Positions 22,855 to 35,215 of a stretch of 64,000 bases of DNA are shown piece after piece; within the stretch, counting starts at the first letter, position 1, and the number at the start of each line of letters is the position of its first letter. The notes beneath the pieces are model-generated. The model searched no databases. It had not been told where the DNA came from and saw only the letters and a program-made list of their open reading frames with translations. The position numbers and the translations under genes are program-made. Location of the stretch: positions 95,494,094 to 95,558,093 of the forward strand of contig CM035427.1 in the NCBI GenBank assembly GCA_020310875.1, in the 5' to 3' direction. The stretch comes from Ceratopteris richardii. Its lineage: Eukaryota; Streptophyta; Polypodiopsida; Polypodiales; Pteridaceae.

Positions 22855-23057
22855 TGTTGTATATTATTGAACAAGGCATTGTTAAAATGTTAAATTATTA
22901 ATATATTAATATGTTTTTGATGTTTTTGATATAGCAGATAAAGGTTCGTGAGGAGCGTGCAAGGCGTGAAAGGGCGGATATCAATAATCCGAATAATTCT
23001 ATTTATTTTGTAAATAAACCTGCGTAGAAGGTTCTATTGTTAGAAAAGTAATGGTTA
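22855..23057 (+). repeat. partial 3' LTR of T
   Basis: Matches the first ~194 bp of the 5' LTR, with a 9-bp tandem duplication (tgtttttga). The match ends at 'aatggtta'; the rest of the LTR is absent. Confidence 0.8.
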
Positions 23058-23567
23058 AAAAATTCCCAAAAAATAGAAATCATAAAAGTTGGGACAGATA
23101 ATACACAAATAATCAATAAAAAATTTACTTCCCTCCTCCCTATATCTTGCTTCGTGCTGTATAAATTTAAAAAGAGGAAAATACACAATACAATTTTTCT
23201 CAAAAAAAAAATTCTTCTCAAAAAAAAAATTCTTCTCTCAATTTTTCTCTCTTTTTTTTTTAATAATTATGATAATTGCTTCCATTTTTTCTTCTCTTTT
23301 TCTTTTTCTTCCTCTTTTTTTAATAATAATAATTTTTTTTTAATCCCCTTTCCTTCCCTTCCCCTCCTAATTCTCTTTTTAGGAAAAAAGGATAAGGAAA
23401 AATACTTTTGTCATCCAACATTTTTCTCTCTTTTTTTTTTAATATTTTGAGAAAATTCTAAAGATAGGTCAAATATTGATGGTCTTTTTTCCATTGACAC
23501 AACTCTGATTTTTTTATCCAATAATATTTAACTCTAATTGTCCTTGTGTCATACAAACATCCATGCT
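23058..23567. other. M internal spacer, low complexity
   Basis: T- and A-rich runs, with no coding signal in either strand. It lies between the M protease-like remnant and the T insertion. It is presumably M internal sequence, but low complexity prevents proof. Confidence 0.45.
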
Positions 23568-24767
23568 CTATAGATAAACATTTTGTAGCATTTTTTGGTT
23601 TCCATATCCATTTTGTTCTGACTTCCTGTTTTGATGAGCAAGATCTGTGTCTGCCTTCTTTCCATGTCTCCCTTGTTTTGATGTTTTGATGTTTTGATGT
23701 TTCAAATTATGCCATAGCTGTCTCCTTCTTTCTGTCTCACCATCCTTCTTTACTCTTCTAATCTTTTGCTGGTTTTGATTACATGAAGCTCGATTTTTTA
23801 GTGTTTGTATTGGTGATGTCTGCATGTCCTCTATTGAGAAAGTAAATCCCTCCATGTCTGGGTCATGAATATCCTGATGAACTTCCTGTTCTTCATTACT
23901 CAATAAAAATATTAAAAACCTTTTGTCATTTATAGTCAAATTAAGCTTCATTTTTTCAAAGTTCACAGTGACTTTACCTTGTTTGAGCCATGGTTGTCCC
24001 AAAATCAATTTTTTATTCATTAAATGATCTGGCCATTCTTCACAATCTATTTTCATATACTCATCATTGAATTTAACTTTAACAGAAAGTGAAGACATGC
24101 TTTGAATCATTTTTCCTCCCAAAGTTTTGATAAAGATTCTGCTTTCAGTTCTTGTCATGCTAAATTTATTCACCAAAGCTGAACTAATCAAATTCACTTC
24201 TGCTCCAGAATCTACCAAAACCCTTATCTTTTCATTTTGATAATCCATTGTTATCACAGGCAAATGTTCTTTTTGTTTTAGAGATGTTTCACACAAACAG
24301 ACTTCCCTTTGATCTTGGATTTTCCTTATTCTTTTCTTTGCTTCCTGTTGAGCCTCTTTTCTAATGTTTTCTTCTTCTTTCTTCCTGTTCTGAGCTTGTT
24401 GCAACCTTCTCCATTCATTAACAGTCAATGGGCAATCATACCTCTTTACCCTACATCCACTTATGAAATTTGGCATGACCTCTCCATCTATGTTAGCTAG
24501 TTGAATGGCTCCACTGTTGCTTATCTGATGTATGATATATGGTCCATGTCCTTTTTTCTCGAATTTCTTCTGATGTTCTTTGACTGTATAAGCCAAAACT
24601 AGATCTCCCTCTTGTAGATCTTTCTTTTTTATGTGAACATCATCATAAGCCTTTTGTCTTTTCTTGTCCACATACATACTCATAATAGCTTGGAGTCTAG
24701 AAGCCCCCAATTTTTCCAATTCTATTACTCTCTCTGACAATTCATGTCCAGTCCAATTGTAGTGACT
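23568..24767 (-). pseudogene. M integrase C-terminus and second retropepsin-like domain
   Basis: Starting at the C2 insertion point, the minus strand encodes the integrase tail. This includes WTGHEL, EKLGASRLQAIM, KKRQKAY, LQEGDLVLAYTV and the GPY/F-type module GHGPYII, followed by a K/E-rich helix. A retropepsin-like domain follows: VLVDSGAEVNLI (D at 24210-24212) and about 70 residues later LILGQPWL. The arrangement matches G 45590-46440. The ORF remains open to 23568, ending in a basic tail. Its apparent first 40 residues (from 24887) are C2 LTR sequence, not M. RT, RNase H and the integrase core are absent. Confidence 0.8.
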
Positions 24768-25794
24768 TGTTAGAGCAGAGCAATCAACAATTAGTGATTT
24801 CATGAAGTTTACAAGTGGAAAGACAGATGGAAGTTTGAAGATTAGATTCAAAGAGAAGAAGGATTCAGAAATTTCACCTTTGTACATTATTTTTGTAAAC
24901 TATTTCAATGTACTTAGAAAAAATGACGAGTTAGACTCGTATATATATATATAGATAGATACGTGTTCATTAATAGGAGAGATGAAAGAAGAGATATAGA
25001 TGAGATAGAGAAGACAATAGGTGAATAGAAGATGAACATTGTATGTATCATCTATCAGATGTATGAAGAATGATAAGAAGAAATATTTCTGAGAATTATG
25101 CGCGTCGATCTTTTCTCTGATTCTCCTTTTGTAGTTAATCTTTTGAGAAATCCTTCTGAACATATCTAAGTCCATAGTTAATCCATCTATGGTTAGAGTT
25201 TGAGAGTTCAATTGTAAACAGGTTGAGAGAATTTTGAGTAGGAACATTTGTATGTGAAAAAACTCTGAGTGTCTTCTGAAACAGGCGCAGATTTCGTGGT
25301 CAAAGAAATGGACAGTGCTCAGTGCACAGTGTAAAGTTTTACACAAATGATAGCTCAAAATCTAAGTTGAGGGATAAGCTATCTATATCCAAAAGCATTT
25401 GATCAAACGGGTTTGACATTGGGAGAACTATAGTTAAGAAGTTACAGGTGTCAAAGTCACCATCTCAGAGAAGCAGTTTTACACATAGGTAAAGTGTTTG
25501 AGTCATTTCTCAAAGTATACTCAATCATTTGAGGAGATTTAAGTTGGAGAAGGTGCGCAACCTTAAGCCAAAGTAATCTACAAAGTTTTATCAAAAACTT
25601 TACACAAATGATTAGTCAATTGAGGATTAATCTGCAGCAGACTTTTCTGAGAAGTTGAGTTTTTCAGAATAGTTGTTTTTCTGATAAGTTAGTGAATGTT
25701 CTTTAAATTTGGTGGAGTCTGAAGTTGTTCTTGATATAGAGGTGGTCTAAATTCAAGATCAACTTATTCTTTTGGAAATTAACACTCTCCATCA
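24768..25794 (+). repeat. 5' LTR of C2
   Basis: 1,027 bp, starting TGTTAGAGCAGAG and ending ...CTCTCCATCA. An (AT)n stretch near 24940 is two bases longer than in the 3' LTR and could serve as a TATA region. Confidence 0.95.
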
Positions 25795-25795
25795 G

Positions 25796-25807
25796 TGGTA
25801 TCAGAGC
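25796..25807 (+). promoter_or_regulatory. C2 primer-binding site, tRNA-iMet type
   Basis: TGGTATCAGAGC, one base after the LTR. Confidence 0.95.
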
Positions 25808-26016
25808 AGGTTGTGTAGATTTTGAGGAAAGGAAGACTCCGACTGCTGCAGAAGTAAAGATCTTACATCTCAAAGGTTCAGAAGGTTAAAGTGTGAAGAA
25901 AGATTGAAGGAAGACGCATAAAGATTCTCAAAAGGATCAGAAGGAGCTACATTCGAAGTAAAGGTACATTCATTTCCAGTAAAGGTTAAATAATTGAGAC
26001 TACAGGTGAAGTAAAG

Positions 26017-29000
26017 ATGGGAGATAGTCTCCAAATTGAGAAATTGGATAGAGAGAACTATCCTGCATGGTCAATGAGGATGGAAGCTCATCTTATGAGC
26101 AAAGATTTGATAGCATACATTACAGGTGAAGAAGAGAAGCCTCAGTTCAGAGATCCTAGTGTTCCAACTAGGGAAGAATTGTCAGATTTGAAGACATGGA
26201 TGAAGAAGGATGCTCAGGCAAGGAGCATAATCTACATGGCAATGAATGATTATTTGCTTCCTCACATTAGAGGACTTGATAGTGCAAGTGACATTTGGAA
26301 TGCTTTGGAAGAGCATTTCCAGAATACTACCAAGTCAAGGAAAGCTTCATTATGGGCAGAGTTCACTACTTTCAAGAAGAAGGCTTCACAATCAATATCT
26401 GATTATGTGACAAAGATGAAAACATTGCTGATTCTTTAGGTGCAGTGGATGAAGACATAGAGGAGGATAAGTTGGTACGACAAATTCTCACAGGACTTAG
26501 AGGAGATGAGAAGTGGAAGCCTTTTATTTTATCTATAGAACTTTCTTTAGATCACTTCACTCCTGATTTGAATCAATTGTGAGGACACATGCTAACTTTT
26601 GAGAATGATATCAAAGGAGATGTTGACAAGAGTGCAGGTCATGCAATGTATTCTAAAGACAAGAAGAAAGCTAATAAAGGAAAGCAACAATCAGGTGAAG
26701 AAGAAGGTACTTCAAGTCAAGCAAACTTCCTAAGAGGAAGAGGAAATGGCAGAAGTAGAGGAAGAGGCAGAAACAACAAAGAAAATGTCAGAGCTTGTTG
26801 GATATGTGGTAAGACCAATCATCTATCTCATGATAGTTGGCATAATAATCAAAGCAATGGTAATTTTAATCAGAACTTTAATCAAAGAGCAAGAGGTGGT
26901 CGATTTCAGAGAGGAAACTTCAGAGGTAGAGGTGGTAGGAATTCTTTTGGAAGAGGTGGAGGAAGAAGCTTCCAAAGTCAATCTTATAATAACACCTACT
27001 ACAATTATGCATCAGATCAGAAAGAAGATTCGACTCTTATTATGAATGCAACATGTGAAGCCTCACATGAGGACATGAGAGTAATTTACATAGACTCAGG
27101 ATGTAGAAATCATCTGAGTGGAAATATTGCTTTGATGACTGATCTAGATCATAATGCAATTAATCATACAGTTCAAACAGGTTATAATACAAAGCATAAG
27201 GTAAAGTCAATTGGTTCAGTCAAAGCCAAAGATGGGAGTACTCTTTTGAGTAAGGTTCTGTATGTTCCTACAATTCCAAAGAATTTGATCAGTGTAGGTC
27301 AAATTGTGGAAAAAGGATATGAGGTAAGGTTCACTAATGATGGAGTTTATGTTGAGGACCCTAGTCAAGGGTATAAACAGGTTGTTTCAAGAAAGAAAGA
27401 AGGAAGGCTTTTCACATTGAAGATACAAGGAAATGTTGGACATGCTATGTTTGCATATGGAGAGCAAAAGGTATCAGAATTGGATCTTTGGCACAAAAGG
27501 CTTGGACATTTCAATGAGAGAGGTATCAAAGAAATGATTAACAATGGTTCAGTACTTGGGTTGCCTAACATTGCAGGTCAACACATGACATACAGATGTG
27601 AAGCATGTCAGTTAGGTAAGGCTCATAAGCAATCATACAATAAGCATGGTTTTATGTATACAAAAAGACTTGAATTGGTACATACAGATATGTGGGGTCC
27701 TTCAAAGGACTATAGTATAAATGGTTCAAGATATTATGTCATATATGTTGATGATGCTACTAGGTGGATCACTATCTATGTGATCAAAGACAAATCAGAA
27801 GTGTTTAATACATTTAAACACTATCATGCATATGCAGAAAGAATTTCAGGTCAAAAATTGAAGAGACTAAGGTCAGATGGAGGGGGAGAGTATTTCTCCA
27901 ATGAATTCAGTGATTACTTGTGGAATGCAGGTATAAAGAGAGAAATTACTTGCAGGTACTCTCCTCAACAAAATGGTGTAGCAGAAAAAAGAAATAGAAC
28001 ACTTGTTGAATTTGCAAGGTCCATGATGAAAGAGAAGAATTGCCCAAATTATTTGTGGGCTGAGGCGGTAAACACAGCTACATATTTGGTTAATAGATTG
28101 CCTTGTAAAGCTTTGCAGGGTATGACACCATATGAAGCTTGGTGGGGTAAGAGACCTACCTTAGATTATTGCAGAATATTTGGATGCTTAGCATATGCAT
28201 ATGTGCCTTCTCAATTGAGGCATAAATTGGAGCCTAAAGCAGAGAAATATGTTTTCATTGGTTATGATGATAAGCAGATGGGTTATAGGTTGTGGAGTCC
28301 ATCCACAAAGCAATTCATCGTGTCCAAGGATGTTACATTTGATGAACAAAATACTTGGTATACAAGTACACCTAATGTGTATGCAGATGTTGAAGAAGTT
28401 ATTTATCAGAAGAAAGGAAAATCAAAGGTTCAAATTCTTGATGAAGATGAGAATAATGAAGTACAGGTTGAAGTTGAAGAAAGGCCAAGGTTTGATCCAG
28501 AATGTGATGAACCAGAAACTTCAAGAAGTGGAGAACTCAGAAGGTCATCTAGGCATAAGTGGCAACCTACAAGGTATAGCTATGACACTTCATTTTTTAC
28601 TACTAAGGATTATGCTTATATTGTAAAAACAGATGAAGATCCTTCTAGATATGAAGAGGCCAAAGGGAAAAAGAATTGGGAAGATGCTATGCAAGAGGAG
28701 TATGATGCATTGATAGAGAATCAAACATGGGATTTGGTTCCTAAACCTAATAGTCAGAAAATCATTGGATGTAAGTGGGTTTACAAAACCAAAAGATTTG
28801 CAGATGGAAGTGTGTCTAGGTACAAAGCTAGACTTGTTGTGAAAGGATATGCACAGACATATGGAGTGGACTATGATGACACTTATAGTCCTGTGGCAAA
28901 GATGACAACCATCAGAACACTTATAGCAATTGCTGCTTGCAAAGGTTGGAAGTTGTCTCAATTAGATGTTAAAAATGCTTTTTTGAATGGTTATATTTCA

Positions 29001-30182
29001 GATGAAGTTTATATGGAGCAACCAGATGGTTTCAAGGATCAATAGTATCCAAATTATGTGTGTAAGCTCAAGAGAGCTTTGTATGGATTGAAGCAGGCCC
29101 CAAGGGCATGGAACTATAGGCTTGTAAAGTTCTTGAAGGAACTTGGATTTCAAGCATCAAAGGCAGATAGTAGCTTGCTAGTCAAAGCAAGTGAAGATGG
29201 ATTCATTTATGTTTGTATTTATGTTGATGACATAATACTTACAGGAACAGATGACAAAGGCATACATATGATTAAGAAACAGATGGAGAAAGAATTCAAA
29301 ATCAGTGATTTGTGAAATTTGTCATTCTTCTTGGGAATGGAGATTTCATATACTCAACATGGAGTATACGTAACTCAAGAAAGGTATTTGAAAAACTTGC
29401 TAATCAAATTTAAAATGGAAGATTGCAGGATAGCACCAACTCCAATGGAAGTCAATCATAAATTGACTAGATATGGAGGAGAAGAATTCAGAGACATGAA
29501 GCTTTATCAGAGTTTGGTGGGTAGCTTGATTTATGCTACATTAACAAGGCCTGATCTATCATATGCAGTTGGAGTTCTATCTCAATTCATGCATTGTCCT
29601 AGAAAGGAACATTGGATTGCAGGACAAAGAGTACTTAGGTACATCAAAGGTACACTCAAAGAAGGGTTGTACTATGGGTTTACTTCAGATACAACGGTCA
29701 AGATATACAGTGATGCAGATTGGGTAGGTAGTTTGGATGATAGAAGATCAACACATGGATATTTGTGTTATGTGGGAGATAAGCTAATCTCATGGTGTTC
29801 TAAGAAGCAACACACAGTTGCTTTATCATCCACAGAAGCAGAATACAAAGGTATGGTGGAAGCTGCAAAAGAGGTGATATGGCTAAAGACACTTATGAAG
29901 AATTTTGATGTTGTTTAGAGCATTCCTATTATTTGTGGAGATAATATGAGCTCTTTATACTTGGCAGCAAACCCTGTGTTTCATGCTAGAACTAAGCATA
30001 TTGAAATACAGTATCATTTTCTGAGAGAGAAGGTCATTTATAAGGAAATTGAAGTTATGCATACACCTACAAAAGATCAACTTGCAGATATGATGACAAA
30101 GAGTCTAGATGGACCAAAGTTGCAGAGGTTCAAAGATATGGTAGGAATAAGGAAGATGCAGACAATCCTAATTGATGATTGA
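26017..30182 (+). pseudogene. C2 Copia gag-pol polyprotein, disrupted
   Basis: Encodes Copia gag-pol; the ATG at 26017 starts MGDSLQIEKLDRENYPAW. Order: gag, an R/G/N-rich segment with a CWICG...H zinc knuckle, protease with D-S-G-C (about 27092), integrase (HTDMWGP, RSDGGGEY, NGVAEKRNR), RT with YVDD (about 29222), and RNase H (SDADWVG, GDNMSSLYLAANPVFHARTKHIE). Lesions: one base lost near 26423 (after KMKTL); TGA at 26580-26582; TAG at 29043-29045; TGA at 29313-29315; TAG at 29916-29918. The spacing and motifs otherwise match D almost residue for residue. It needs an autonomous partner. Confidence 0.93.
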
Positions 30183-30190
30183 GGGGGAGC

Positions 30191-31215
30191 TGTTAGAGCA
30201 GAGCAATCAACAATTAGTGATTTCATGAAGTTTACAAGTGGAAAGACAGATGGAAGTTTGAAGATTAGATTCAAAGAGAAGAAGGATTCAGAAATTTCAC
30301 CTTTGTACATTATTCTTGTAAACTATTTCAATGTACTTAGAAAAAATGACGAGTTAGACTCGTATATATATATAGATAGATACGTGTTCATTAATAGGAG
30401 AGATGAAAGAAGAGATATAGATGAGATAGAGAAGACAATAGGTGAATAGAAGATGAACATTGTATGTATCATCTATCAGATGTATGAAGAATGATAAGAA
30501 GAAATATTTCTGAGAATTATGCACCTCGATCTTTTCTCTGATTCTCCTTCTGTAGTTAATCTTTTGAGAAATCCTTCTGAACATATCTAAGTCCATAGTT
30601 AATCCATCTATGGTTAGAGTTTGAGAGTTCAATTGTAAACAGGTTGAGAGAATTTTGAGTAGGAACATTTGTATGTGAAAAAACTCTAAGTGTCTTCTGA
30701 AACAGGCGCAGAGTTCGTGGTCAAAGAAATGGACAGTGCTCAGTGCACAGTGTAAAGTTTTACACAAATGATAGCTCAAAATCTACGTTGAGGGATAAGC
30801 TATCTATATCCAAAAGCATTTGATCAAACGGGTTCGACATTGGGAGAACTATAGTTAAGAAGTTACAGGTGTCAAAGTCGCCATCTCAGAGAAGCAGTTT
30901 TACACATAGGTAAAGTGTTTGAGTCATTTCTCAAAGTATACTCAATCATTTGAGGAGATTTAAGTTGGAGAAGGTGCGCAACCTTAAGGCGAAGTAATCT
31001 ACAAAGTTTTATCAAAAACTTTACACAAATGATTAGTCAATTGAGGATTAATCTGCAGCAGACTTTTCTGAGAAGTTGAGTTTTTCAGAATAGTTGTTTT
31101 TCTGATAAGTTAGTGAATGTTCTTTAAATTTGGTGGAGTCTGAAGTTGTTCTTGATATAGAGGTGGTCTAAATTCAAGATCAACTTATTCTTTTGGAGAT
31201 TAACACTCTCCATCA
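30191..31215 (+). repeat. 3' LTR of C2
   Basis: 1,025 bp. Preceded by the polypurine tract GAGGGGGAGC and followed by the TSD TGACT. Confidence 0.95.
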
Positions 31216-31233
31216 TGACTTCCCACTTTTAAT

Positions 31234-31308
31234 GTCATTGTAGTATAGTGGTGAGTATCCCCGCCTGTCACGCGGGAGACCCGGGTTCGATCCCCGGCAA
31301 CGGCACCA
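31234..31308 (-). promoter_or_regulatory. M primer-binding site continuous with a whole tRNA-Asp(GTC) complement
   Basis: On the plus strand, 31234-31305 is a 72-nt tRNA-Asp(GTC) with all arms and one acceptor mismatch, and it is followed by CCA (31306-31308). On the minus strand, the strand of M, the complement starts 5 nt inside the 5' LTR as TGGTGCCGTTGCCGGGGA. That is exactly where and how a tRNA-Asp PBS should read. The complement then continues past the usual 18 nt to the very end of the tRNA. The presence of CCA, which is not encoded in eukaryotic tRNA genes, supports copying from a mature tRNA. Confidence 0.88.
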
Positions 31309-31313
31309 AAAAA

Positions 31314-32143
31314 TGTTTGTTATTGACCTTTGGAGTTGTCCTCTCCAATCATTAAGTACAAAAGAATCAACAAAGCATCTTTATTTTGTCATTCCTGGAA
31401 GTATTCATACGACCACAGCCCCTTCTAGATGATAGAATCATAGAAATAAGAGAATAATGGCTGGATTCCTGAGAATAATGAAAATAAAGAGGAAATTCTA
31501 GGGTTTGACTTATCTTGAGCAAATCTCCACCATTTTCCACAATCTTGGTGTCTATTCCATGCTATTTTCTCAGCAGAACACAATTATGAAGTCAAAATCA
31601 AAAAATGTTACCTGTATCACACAGACGAGACAATCGCAATTCTGTGAAAACAGACGATTTTCATCTCCAGCACCTTTTCTTATCATATTCTCACTCAATA
31701 CTTCAGTAATCAACTCTCTTCATACATATTCAATAGAAATACACAAAAGAAACTCACAAATCTCCATGAATACACAAGAAATGAACTCACACATCAAAGA
31801 AACCACACAAAAGAGGAGAAACACTATTTTCAACAGAAAACTCTCTCTATTCACTTGGATAGCTTGTACAAATGATTAACCAACCCTCTCAAAATAGAGG
31901 AAATTGTCTTATATACATTTTCAAGTGTCCCTTTTCACACTTGAAATTTGGTCCTTTCCTCTAATATTCTAAAATATGCTATCTAAGAGTTTCCAAAAAT
32001 TCTAGAAAAATCTCATAAAATTCTTTGCTACATAAGGAAGACTCTTCCTTATTTTTACATCAGCTGCATAAATATTTTACAAGTTTTTGGCATTTTTCAA
32101 CTATTTTACATCAGAAATACTTCACAAAATGTACCTTCCAACA
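31314..32143 (-). repeat. 5' LTR of M
   Basis: 830 bp, matching 17889-18719. Followed on the plus strand by the TSD GAGAT (32144-32148). Confidence 0.92.
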
Positions 32144-32159
32144 GAGATGTATGGCTCTC

Positions 32160-33090
<931 letters not shown>

Positions 33091-33674
33091 GTCATGTTCT
33101 ATCACAAATTGAACACAATCTGCCAATGTTCTTTACTGTTCTGTCGTAGTTGATACTTTAGGTCTGCCATGTTTCAACGTATGCATAAGTTCGCTTGATT
33201 TTCGTAATTCTTAATACAACGCATGGCTTTTGCTCTGCCATCTACGTCATGCTGCGAGTGTTGGTTGACGAATCATTACCATGACCTTCATTGGCCTGGA
33301 TTAGAATTAGAAGGTGACAGCTTTCGAGTGCAAAATTGGTACACATCTATAGAGCAATTGTTGCAGACGTTCTTGGACGCAAAGATGATGCGCTGATCTA
33401 ATGCATTCATCTATTCGGGAATGCTGACACTACTCAAACAATGGCACTTCTGTTGGTAACGTCAATGCTTCCTGTGCTTTGAAATCTCACATCTGTTCCT
33501 CTTGGTCTACGCCCGGTTGTGCTCATTCTAAGAGCTGAGGGAGCACATATTTATGATCACTTTTGGTTCCTTTGCGTATTATTCGAACCAATTCAATTAT
33601 CACATAGGATTGTGTCATCGCTGTCTGTATCGCGGCATTTCCCTCTATCTCTCTTTTACTCTCTCTCTTTTCCT
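33091..33674. other. possible further remnant of the host-like gene
   Basis: Mixed-composition DNA. One frame near 33335-33480 reads AKLVHIYRAIVADVLGRKDD before a stop and looks protein-like, but frame and splice sites cannot be settled. No domain recognised. Confidence 0.3.
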
Positions 33675-34025
33675 CCTTTTTTCCCCACCACCCCCGCGGT
33701 CCCCACCATCACCTCGACCCCCTCCAACCCCACCGTCCCCTCCTTTTTTCCCCCACCACCCCCGCGGCCCCCACCATCACCTCAACCCCCTCCAACTCCA
33801 TCGTCCCCTCCTTTTTCCCCCACCACCCCTGCGGCCCCCACCATCACCTCAACCCCCCTCCAACTCCACCATCCCCTCCTTTTTCCCCCACCACCCCTGC
33901 GACCCCCACCATCACCCCGACCCCCTCCAACCCCATCGTCCCCTCCTTTTTCCCCCACCACCCCCTGCGGCCCCCACCATCACCTCAACCCCCTCCAACC
34001 CCATGGTCCCCTCCTTTTTTCCACC
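33675..34025 (+). repeat. C-rich minisatellite, about 75-bp unit
   Basis: About five copies of a unit containing CCCCACCACCCC, GCGGCCCCCACCATCACCTC and CCCCTCCAACCCCATCGTCC, ending in a T-rich run. Strong strand asymmetry: C-rich on plus, G-rich on minus. Confidence 0.85.
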
Positions 34026-35065
34026 ACCACCACCGCTCCACACCACCACCACCCCACAGCCCTCCACCACTCCACACCACCACCACTCCACACCACCACC
34101 ACCCCACAGCCCTCCACCACTCCACACCACCACCACCACCACCACCACCACTCCACACCACCACCACCCCACAGCCCTCCACCACTCCACACCACCACCA
34201 CCACCACACCACCACCACCACCACACCACCACCACCACCACCACACCACCCCACAGCCCTCCACCACTCCACACCACCACCACCACCACTCCACACCACC
34301 ACCACCCCACAGCCCTCCACCACTCCACACCACCACCACCCCACAGCCCTCCACCACTCCACACCACCACCACTCCACACCACCACCTCCCCAGAGCCCT
34401 CCACCACTCCACACCACCACCACCACCACCACTCCACACCACCAACTCCCCACAGCCCTCCACCACTCCACACCACCACCACCACTCCACACCACCACCA
34501 CCACCACCACTCCACACCACCACCACCCCACAACCCTCCACCACTCCACACCACCACCACCATCACTCCACACCACCACCACCACCACTCCACACCACCA
34601 CCACCCCACAGCCCTCCACCACTCCACACCACCACCACCACCACTCCACACCACCACCCCACAACCCTCCACCACTCCACACCACCACCACCATCACTCC
34701 ACACCACCACCACCACCACCATCACTCCACACCACCACCACCACCACTCCACACCACCACCACCCCACAGCCCTCCACCACTCCACACCACCACCACCAC
34801 CATCACCACTCCACACCACCACCACCACTCCACACCACCACCACCACCCCACAGCCCTCCACCACTCCACACCACCACCACCACCACTCCACACCACCAC
34901 CACCCCACAGCCCTCCACCACTCCACACCACCACCACCACCACCACCACCACCACACAACCACCACCACCCCTCTACACCACCACCACCACCACTCCACA
35001 CCACCACCACCACACAACCACCACCACCCCTCTACACCACCACCACCACCACCACTCCACAAGCT
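34026..35065 (+). repeat. CCA-type minisatellite
   Basis: About 1 kb of (CAC)n blocks separated by a recurring spacer, CCCCACAGCCCTCCACCACT. The higher-order period varies with CAC copy number. Plus is almost free of G. The long Pro/His/Thr frames on plus and Val/Gly/Trp frames on minus are repeat artefacts. Confidence 0.95.
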
Positions 35066-35170
35066 CCCTACAAACCCCTCAAATCTCACAATTTCCCACG
35101 ACCTCCCACAAAGTTTTCATGTAATTTTGGATGGATATTTGGAGGATCATTTCTTAACCAAACCCTACAG

Positions 35171-35215
35171 TGTTATATATCGTTGGAAAGCTCTCGACGA
35201 GTACTTTTTAATGGT
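35171..35215 (+). promoter_or_regulatory. conserved GTTGGAAAGCTC module after the CCA minisatellite
   Basis: TATATATCGTTGGAAAGCTC, then TCGACGAGTACTTTTT. It is close to the G leader module at 37405-37440 and lies about 110 bp after the end of a repeat array, as in G. Confidence 0.5.

Larger units (their letters stand above)
20159..23057 (+). mobile_element. small gag-only LTR element T inside M
   Basis: This plus-strand element interrupts the M accessory ORF. It has a full 5' LTR (20159-20646), an iMet-type PBS, a 750-bp leader, a Gypsy-type gag start (120 codons) and about 1.1 kb of non-coding sequence. At its right end lie only the first ~200 bp of a 3' LTR (22855-23057). There is no pol. 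This fits the TR-GAG class of non-autonomous elements. The 3' LTR is truncated, so no TSD can be shown. The two LTR copies differ by two substitutions and a 9-bp duplication over about 194 bp. Confidence 0.75.
24768..31215 (+). mobile_element. Copia element C2, complete but defective, nested in M
   Basis: This 6,448-bp Copia element has a TSD of TGACT (24763-24767 and 31216-31220). The LTRs are 1,027 and 1,025 bp and differ by about 12 substitutions and one AT indel by eye (1.2%). It has an iMet-type PBS and the polypurine tract ATTGAGGGGGAGC. It is the same broad type as element D. At least four in-frame stops and one frameshift disable the polyprotein. Confidence 0.95.
17889..32143 (-). mobile_element. 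Gypsy-derived element M with two nested insertions
   Basis: This minus-strand LTR element has 830-bp LTRs at 17889-18719 (3') and 31314-32143 (5') and a perfect TSD, GAGAT (17884-17888 and 32144-32148). By eye the LTRs differ by about 24 substitutions (2.9%). Without nested elements T and C2 it is only about 4.9 kb. It holds a PBS continuous with a whole tRNA-Asp complement, the integrase C-terminus, a retropepsin-like domain, and a coiled-coil accessory ORF. Gag, the main protease, RT, RNase H and the integrase core are missing, so it is a non-autonomous deletion derivative of a G-like element. Confidence 0.9.

Noticed and set aside
24768-24887. N-terminus of the M minus-strand ORF beginning MYKGEIS
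   Set aside because: These residues are encoded by the antisense of the C2 LTR; the same peptide start recurs at 30310. The true M coding sequence begins at the insertion point.
31234-31305. Functional tRNA-Asp(GTC) gene
   Set aside because: It folds well, but it sits exactly at the PBS position of M, in PBS orientation, and includes CCA. It is better explained as a copied primer tRNA; activity as a gene is not excluded.
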